A DNA stretch of 64,000 nucleotides from Streptomyces sp. CB02414. GTDB taxonomy: Bacteria; Actinomycetota; Actinomycetes; Streptomycetales; Streptomycetaceae. The position numbers and the translations under genes are program-made. The notes under the pieces were generated by a model. It was not told the origin of the DNA. It did not search any database and was given only the letters and a program-made list of their open reading frames with translations. Shown here piece by piece: positions 57,054 through 64,000 of this stretch. Numbering within the stretch: position 1 is the stretch's first letter; every line of letters starts with the position of its first letter. The stretch is from assembly GCF_001905385.1 (NCBI RefSeq), contig NZ_LIPF01000007.1:551731-615730 (forward strand), in the 5' to 3' direction.

Positions 57054-57578
57054 TCAGCCGGTTCCCTCCTCCGCCTGGCCGCGCAGAAAGGCGCTCACCT
57101 GGTGCGCCAGCCCGTCCTCGCGCACCGTACCGGGGAGCGCTCCGCACCCCCCGTCGGGCAGTCCCAGTCCGCCGGTCCACAGCCGGCGGTCGGCCCACTC
57201 CTCGTCCACCCGCAACTGCACCTGGACGTCGATCTGGCCGAGACTCGCCTCGGGCCCGGCCGCGTAGAGCACGGCGGTGGCCCGGCGCAGGGGGTAGACG
57301 TCGAAGCCCTCGATGAACTGGGAGTTTCGCCAGTCGAGGAAGGCGCTCTCCCCGTCGGGGCCGATCCGCACGTCGACCTGACCGTCCTCCAGGTGGATGC
57401 CGGTCTGCCGGCCACCCCGGTTCTCCACGGTCACCCGGACGCAGAAGTACGTCAGCCCCTCGGCGGCGTCGTCACGTCCACGCGGCGGCTCGGCCGGCTC
57501 GAGACGGTGGACGCGGACCCGCAGCCCGGCGTGCCCGTCGTACTCCTGCCAGTCCCCGACCACGTTCGGCTCGTACAC
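57054..57578 (-). CDS. Hypothetical protein, 174 aa
   Basis: A cytoplasmic beta-rich protein. The middle YFCVRVTVENRGGRQTGIHL, then DVRIGPDGESAFLDWRNS and GQIDVQVQLRV suggest an immunoglobulin-like or DUF4352-type beta sandwich, but no signal peptide is present. GTG at 57578 with GAGAGGGG upstream. A perfect 15-base palindrome lies 38 bases ahead of it. Convergent with hemC. No function recognised. Confidence 0.7.
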   Translation of the reverse strand: MYEPNVVGDWQEYDGHAGLRVRVHRLEPAEPPRGRDDAAEGLTYFCVRVTVENRGGRQTGIHLEDGQVDVRIGPDGESAFLDWRNSQFIEGFDVYPLRRATAVLYAAGPEASLGQIDVQVQLRVDEEWADRRLWTGGLGLPDGGCGALPGTVREDGLAHQVSAFLRGQAEEGTG

Positions 57579-57615
57579 GGTGCCCCTCTCGACCTCTCGA
57601 CGCTGCTTCCTATCT

Positions 57616-57630
57616 GTGCGCTCAGCGCAC
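57616..57630. promoter_or_regulatory. Perfect 15-base palindrome, probable operator
   Basis: GTGCGCTCAGCGCAC has seven-base arms around a central C. It lies 38 bases upstream of the reverse-strand hypothetical gene and about 250 upstream of the sigma factor gene, so it most likely regulates the former. The binding protein is unknown. Confidence 0.5.
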
Positions 57631-57879
57631 TGTCAAATGAGCGGAATGCGCTGTGGCCAGGGGATTCGCCCCTTTTGATCGATGATCAAGCGCTGCCCAG
57701 CAACGATCCGCCGAGACCGGTACGGGGCGATCACCCGCGGCGTGCCGCACATCACGTCCGGCGGCGCCGGCGTCCCGGTCACCGGTCCGCAGCCGTTCGG
57801 GTGGCAGCCCGGGACTTTCGCGCTCAGTATCCATATATATGAGGACTTGCCAGCACCCCTGCTGAGGGAGGTGCGCCTG

Positions 57880-58671
57880 ATGCACAGCGCCGGCAGAACC
57901 AAGCCCCACCCCCACGACGACGCCCCCGACACGGCGGCGGCGTTCGACCGGCTCGCCGGGCTCCCCGAGGGCCCCGAGCGCCAGGCACTGCGGGACGAAC
58001 TGATCCGGGTCTGGCTGCCCATGTCCGAGCGGATCGCGGTCCGCTTCCGGGGCCGCGGCGAGAACCTGGAGGATCTCTACCAGGTGGCGGCCCTGGGCCT
58101 GGTCAAGGCCGTCGACCACTACGACCCGGAACGCGGCCACGCCTTCGAGGCGTACGCCGTGCCGACCGTGACCGGCGAGATCAAACGGCACTTCCGCGAC
58201 CACATGTGGACCCTGCACGTGCCGCGCCGCATCCAGGACCTGCGCAACCGGGTCCGCAGATCCGCGAAGGAGCTGGCGCAGACCACGCCGGGACGCGCCC
58301 CCACGGTCGAGGAGATCGCCGAGCACGCGCAGCTGACCACGGTCGAGGTGCGTACCGGCATGGAGGCCCTGGAGTGCTTCTCGGCGCTCTCCCTGGAGGC
58401 CGAGATGCCCGGCACCGACGGGTACGCCCTCGGGGACGCGCTCGGCGCCCCGGACCCGGCCTTCGACGCCGTGGTGGACCGGGTGGCGGTGCGGCCGTGT
58501 CTGGAAGCGCTGCCCGAGCGCGAGCGCACCATTCTCTACCTGCGGTTCTTCGGCGGGATGACGCAGAGCCGCATCGCGCAGCAGCTCGGCATCTCCCAGA
58601 TGCATGTCTCGCGGCTGCTCAGCGGCTGCTTCGACCGCATCCGGGAGGAGATCCTCGCGGAGGCCCGCTGA
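57880..58671 (+). CDS. RNA polymerase sigma factor, SigB/SigF/SigG group
   Basis: A 263-residue group 3 sigma factor. Region 2 includes VRFRGRGENLEDLYQVAALG and HAFEAYAVPTVTGEIKRHFR, region 3 TPGRAPTVEEIAEHAQLTTV, and region 4 LPERERTILYLRFFGGMTQS followed by GISQMHVSRLL. Region 1 is absent. These sigma factors drive stress and development promoters and are controlled by anti-sigma factors and PP2C phosphatases, two of which lie elsewhere in the window. ATG at 57880 with GGGAGG upstream; a GTG at 57871 is an alternative. No anti-sigma gene is adjacent. Confidence 0.92.
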   Translation: MHSAGRTKPHPHDDAPDTAAAFDRLAGLPEGPERQALRDELIRVWLPMSERIAVRFRGRGENLEDLYQVAALGLVKAVDHYDPERGHAFEAYAVPTVTGEIKRHFRDHMWTLHVPRRIQDLRNRVRRSAKELAQTTPGRAPTVEEIAEHAQLTTVEVRTGMEALECFSALSLEAEMPGTDGYALGDALGAPDPAFDAVVDRVAVRPCLEALPERERTILYLRFFGGMTQSRIAQQLGISQMHVSRLLSGCFDRIREEILAEAR

Positions 58672-58674
58672 CCG

Positions 58675-58998
58675 TCAGCCGGTCTGCGGCGGGGAGCCGG
58701 GGACCTGGGTCGGGGCGTGCCGGTCCAGGGCGTCTTCGAGAGCGGCCCGGATCTCCGGCGGCATCACTCCGGTGCGCCCCCAGATGAGTATCATTTCTGC
58801 CACATTGCGCAGTTTGATGTTCGTATGCTGGGAAACTTCCTTCAGTACGATCCACCCCTCGTCCGGGGTGACGCGGCCGAGGACCACGATCATTCCGATC
58901 GCCTGGTCGACGACGGCGTGCGAGACGACCGCCTCCTTCAGCTGCCTGACCTGTTCCTGCAGCTGGAAGATCTGGTCCGAGCCAAGGTCCGCGGGCAT
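58675..58998 (-). CDS. ANTAR-domain RNA-binding regulator
   Basis: A 107-residue protein. It has a coiled-coil start (SDQIFQLQEQVRQLKEAVVS) and an ANTAR domain: SHAVVDQAIGMIVVLGRVTP, then DEGWIVLKEVSQHTNIKLRN and VAEMILIWGR. ANTAR proteins bind paired hairpins in transcripts and prevent termination. The ATG at 58998 has GGAGG six bases upstream. Lacking a receiver or GAF domain, its input is unknown. It is convergent with the sigma factor gene, three bases apart. Confidence 0.9.
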   Translation of the reverse strand: MPADLGSDQIFQLQEQVRQLKEAVVSHAVVDQAIGMIVVLGRVTPDEGWIVLKEVSQHTNIKLRNVAEMILIWGRTGVMPPEIRAALEDALDRHAPTQVPGSPPQTG

Positions 58999-59225
58999 GG
59001 TCACCTCCGGGTCCGGCGGGTCACCGCCGCCTGTGCCGAGCGGTACGGCTCCGACGCGTCCATCGTCGCCACATGTGCGGGCCCGCGCCACTGGGCCGTC
59101 CGGGGCCGTTCCACCACCGTTTCGGTGCCGCGCCCGGGGTACTCGGCAGGCGCCCGCCGCACTCCCGGCCGGACACTGGTGTCGAGCCGGTGGCTGCCGG
59201 TGGACGAGACCAGGACGCGACTGCC

Positions 59226-60029
59226 ATGAAACACGACATGCCCTTCCCCGCCGGCGGGGAGAGCCTCCTGTCCACGCACTCCGTGTACGGGGCTCCCTGC
59301 TGGGTGAGCCTGACCAGCCGTGATCTGAAGGTCACCGAGGAGTTCTACTCCGCCGTGCTGGGCTGGCAGTGGCGGCCCGCCAAGCTGGGCGAGCCGTTCC
59401 GCATCGCGCTGGCCGACGGGGTGCCCGTGGCCGGGATCGCCGCGGTCGCCGCGATGTGGCAGATGGCGGTGGCGTGGACGCCGTACTTCGCCGTGCGCAG
59501 CGCGGACGAGGCGGTGTCGCGGGCGGCCGAGCGCGGCGGCACGGCCGCGGTCGGGCCGATCTCCCTGCCGCCCGGGCGGGCGGCCCTGCTGGCCGACCGG
59601 GACGGCGCGACCTTCGGCATCTGGGAGGGCGAGCTGTTCAGCGACTGGGAGACCTGGCGCGCCTCGCGCCCCGCCTTCATCAGGCTGCACACCCGCGACG
59701 CCTTCGACGCCGCCATGTTCTACGGCGGGATCTTCGACTGGGCGGAGCCAGGCGGCTGCTGCGAGGTCGAGTACGAGGGCGACGAGGTGGTCCTGCGCAG
59801 CCAGGGGGACGTGGTGGCGCGCATCGAGTCGGGCGCGCTGGAAGCGGCGCCCGATCCGGCCATCCGGCCGCACTGGCAGGTGCACTTCGCCGTCGAGGAC
59901 GTCGCGGCCTGCGCCCGCACCGCGGAACGGCACGGCGGCAGCGTGCTGTCGCTGGGCGACGACGAGGCCGTGCTGCGGGACACCGACGGCGCGCAGTTCA
60001 CGGTGACCGCGCGCCGCTTCGGCGGCTGA
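59226..60029 (+). CDS. Glyoxalase/VOC-family protein, two domains
   Basis: A 267-residue tandem VOC protein. Domain 1 (20-140) begins APCWVSLTSRDLKVTEEFYS and AVLGWQWRP, with metal-ligand-type GTAAVGPISLPPGRAALLAD. Domain 2 (150-267) has RLHTRDAFDAAMFYGGIFDW and VHFAVEDVAACARTAERHGG. This matches the actinobacterial group related to the Streptomyces hydroxylase-resistance/VOC family. No specific substrate is known. ATG at 59226. Confidence 0.85.
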   Translation: MKHDMPFPAGGESLLSTHSVYGAPCWVSLTSRDLKVTEEFYSAVLGWQWRPAKLGEPFRIALADGVPVAGIAAVAAMWQMAVAWTPYFAVRSADEAVSRAAERGGTAAVGPISLPPGRAALLADRDGATFGIWEGELFSDWETWRASRPAFIRLHTRDAFDAAMFYGGIFDWAEPGGCCEVEYEGDEVVLRSQGDVVARIESGALEAAPDPAIRPHWQVHFAVEDVAACARTAERHGGSVLSLGDDEAVLRDTDGAQFTVTARRFGG

Positions 60030-60042
60030 CCTCACGGACTGC

Positions 60043-62186
<2,144 letters not shown>

Positions 62187-62190
<4 letters not shown>

Positions 62191-62702
62191 CGGGCCTCCT
62201 CCAGAACGCCGTTCACGATGTCGGCGGGACGGCCCAGCCGGGCCATCGGCATGATCTCTCGCGGCACTTCCAGCCCCTCCTGGGTGATCGGTTCCGGCGC
62301 CGTCGCGACCAGCGGCACCCGCTCGCCGGCCCGGGCACGCTGCGAGAACCAGATGACCTTGGCCCCCGTGTCCGCCGCGCAGCAGCCCCAGCCGTCGCTG
62401 GTCGCGGCGAGGTGCTGCAAGCAGGTGCGCAGGTCCTGGTCGGGACGGAGCGCGTGGTCGTTGCCCCCCACGGCCGTGATGAGGTGCTGGCGGTTCCACC
62501 ACATCTCGATCGACGTGTTCTTGTCGCTCGCGTGCTCGTCGATCGCCCGGAGCAGCATCTCTGCTCCGGTGCAGACGGGTTCGACGAGGTTCTCCAGGTC
62601 CCAGAACCGGAGGTGGGCGGCCAGGATGCGCCTGACCTGTCCGACCCGTTCCGGGCTCACTTCCACGTCGAGGTGGTAGTAGCAGGGCACTGCGGTCTTC
62701 AT
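62187..62702 (-). CDS. Conserved protein coupled to glgX, possible GHKL-like fold
   Basis: A 171-residue cytoplasmic protein. The N-terminal TAVPCYYHLDVEVSPERVGQ and RRILAAHLRFWDL, then CTGAEMLLRAIDEHASDKNT, are arranged like the start of an RsbW-type ATPase: a strand, a helix with an N-box-like acid (EMLLRAIDEHAS), then AVGGND. The G-boxes are poorly conserved, so it may not bind ATP. The ATG at 62702 opens the two-gene glgX operon; its stop overlaps the glgX start. It could regulate glycogen genes. Family not recognised with confidence. Confidence 0.7.
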
Positions 62703-62938
62703 CGTCGTGGCTCCTCACCGCGAAGGCTCCCGCTCCTCCTCGTCCCTTGGGGGACGGGCTCCCCGAACACGAAGCGTGAGCGCTGATCGCTTCTGAGTCA
62801 CTCCAGAGTGGGAGCCGTAGCCCATTCGTGCAACACGAGGAAGCGGTTGAAGATCCAACAAGACGGCGAGTCACCGTGCGTGCACCATGTGTGAAGAACT
62901 CGATCGTCCGTACCGGACCGTCCGGAAGGTGACCGGCC

Positions 62939-63211
62939 ATGCTGCTCCCTGCCAAGTCAGAGGTCGCCCGGCAGCTGCGGCTCTACCGCGCCTGGGAACG
63001 TTCGATGCTGGCGTCCCCCTCGGACGTCGGCGTCCGGGCGACCTTCGAGGACTGCGGCTACACCCTGTGCGTGCTGATGGGAAAGCGGTGCGCCCGCGAG
63101 GCCGCGGAGGCGGCCGAACGGTATCTGCGGACGAACCTGGTCACCTGTGCGCAGGAGCAGCCGGACCTGCTCTCCCCGTCGGGGCGGAAGACCCCCTCCG
63201 GCGCTGCTTGA
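62939..63211 (+). CDS. DUF5133 protein
   Basis: A 90-residue protein of the Streptomyces DUF5133 family: MLLPAKSEVARQLRLYRAWE, then RSMLASPSDVGVRATFEDCG, then YTLCVLMGKRCAREAAEAAE. These small helical proteins occur in many copies per genome, often next to regulators, with no defined function. The C-terminus is variable. ATG at 62939 with GGAAGG upstream. It lies 50 bases before glgE on the same strand. Confidence 0.88.
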   Translation: MLLPAKSEVARQLRLYRAWERSMLASPSDVGVRATFEDCGYTLCVLMGKRCAREAAEAAERYLRTNLVTCAQEQPDLLSPSGRKTPSGAA

Positions 63212-63263
63212 CCCAATCGGCCGGGCCGGCGCCCGGCCCCGAGCACGGCGGAGGTGAGAACGG

Positions 63264-64000
63264 ATGAGCACGACCGTGGAAATCGGGCGTATCCCGGTAC
63301 GGGACGTCCACCCGGTGGTGGATCACGGCAGGCGCCCGGCGAAGGCGGTGGCAGGAGAGACGTTCGAGGTCACCGCGTCCGTGTTCCGCGAGGGGCACGA
63401 CGCGGTGGCCGCCAACGTCGTACTGAAGGACCCCGAGGGCCGGCCGGGCCCCTGGACCCCGATGCGGGAACTGGCCCCGGGCAGCGACCGCTGGGGCGCC
63501 GAGGTCACCCCTGGCGCCCCGGGCAACTGGACCTACCGGGTGGAGGCCTGGAGCGACCCCGTCTCCACCTGGCGGCGACACGCCCGGATCAAGGTGCCGG
63601 CGGGCATCGACACCGGGCTGGTCCTGGAGGAGGGCGCCGAGCTGTACCGCCGGGCCGCCGAGGGGGTGCCGGAGGACGCCGGGCGTGCCGTGGTGAGGGC
63701 CGCGGCCGAGACGCTGCTCGACGACACACTGCCGGTGGCCACCCGGTTGGCGGCGGCGTTGACGCCGGAGGTGGACGCGGTGCTGGCCCGGCATCCGCTG
63801 CGGGAGCTGGTCACCACCTCCGACCCGCTGCCCCTGCTCGTGGAGCGCGAACGCGCCCTGTACGGCGCCTGGTACGAGTTCTTCCCCCGCTCCGAGGGCA
63901 CCCCCCAGCAGCCCCACGGCACCTTCCGCACCGCCGCCCGCCGCCTGCCCGAGATCGCCGCGATGGGCTTCGACGTCGTCTACCTCCCCCCGATCCACCC
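63264..64000 (+). CDS. glgE: Maltosyltransferase GlgE, N-terminal part (cut by window edge)
   Basis: The first 245 residues of alpha-1,4-glucan:maltose-1-phosphate maltosyltransferase. It begins STTVEIGRIPVRDVHPVVDH and has the N-domain signature ETFEVTASVFREGHDAVAAN, then GAWYEFFPRSEGT and FDVVYLPPIHP, the start of the catalytic barrel. GlgE extends glucans from maltose 1-phosphate. The ATG at 63264 follows GGAGG. Its presence next to glgX indicates that the organism makes glucan from trehalose/maltose phosphate by the GlgE route. Confidence 0.95.
   Translation, partial: MSTTVEIGRIPVRDVHPVVDHGRRPAKAVAGETFEVTASVFREGHDAVAANVVLKDPEGRPGPWTPMRELAPGSDRWGAEVTPGAPGNWTYRVEAWSDPVSTWRRHARIKVPAGIDTGLVLEEGAELYRRAAEGVPEDAGRAVVRAAAETLLDDTLPVATRLAAALTPEVDAVLARHPLRELVTTSDPLPLLVERERALYGAWYEFFPRSEGTPQQPHGTFRTAARRLPEIAAMGFDVVYLPPIH

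Overview
The window is high-GC actinobacterial DNA and almost certainly a Streptomyces chromosome. The supporting evidence is strong G/C bias at third codon positions, many GTG starts with GGAGG-type ribosome sites, translationally coupled ATGA/GTGA junctions, an isorenieratene-type carotenoid cluster, a streptogrisin-type protease, DUF5133, PAS/GAF/PP2C phosphatases, a SigB/F-type sigma factor and GlgE/GlgX. No species is claimed. No rRNA, tRNA, CRISPR array, transposase or prophage was recognised.

Layout. 1-7.7 kb holds carotenoid genes: crtI (reverse, cut by the left edge), divergent crtY-crtT-crtU, then a reverse three-gene SRPBCC / CrtI-like oxidoreductase / SDR operon. 7.9-13.9 kb holds a secreted serine protease, a membrane protein, a CPA2 antiporter, a class I terpene synthase, a CAP-domain protein and a small secreted protein. 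14-17.4 kb holds a polyprenyl diphosphate synthase followed by an ABC exporter, and a small putative zinc protein. 17.6-23.7 kb holds a lone cytochrome oxidase subunit I, a CYP152-like P450, an MBL-fold hydrolase, a degraded duplicated stretch, an SRPBCC protein and a GAF-PP2C phosphatase.

24-31 kb is the most intriguing part: a tightly overlapping nucleotidyltransferase / BON / metallophosphoesterase operon; a GH84-type GNAT acetyltransferase divergent from a molybdopterin oxidoreductase that has lost its N-terminal iron-sulfur cysteines, with a perfect CebR/CelR-type operator between them; a coupled helical partner protein; DoxX; and hemerythrin. 31-42.5 kb holds a GT9/epimerase pair, an MFS transporter, a block of intergenic repeats, a fructosamine-kinase-like protein, catalase, and a TetR-SDR-alcohol dehydrogenase set closed by a very strong hairpin.

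42.7-54 kb holds a PucR regulator, a YciO/Sua5 protein, a dienelactone hydrolase remnant, a TauD dioxygenase, an aldo/keto reductase, a LigD phosphoesterase domain protein, a large multi-domain phosphatase, peroxiredoxin-DoxX, and a TetR/MFS pair. 54-64 kb holds an ATP-dependent DNA ligase, a secreted NLP-family protein, a second-type hemC, a sigma factor with an ANTAR neighbour, and the glycogen genes glgX (reverse) and glgE (forward, cut by the right edge).

Together the genes read as an accessory region for pigments, terpenoids, secreted proteins, redox and stress defence, and signalling. Start codons were chosen from ribosome sites and family start positions. Functional calls rest on motifs read by eye; no database search was possible.
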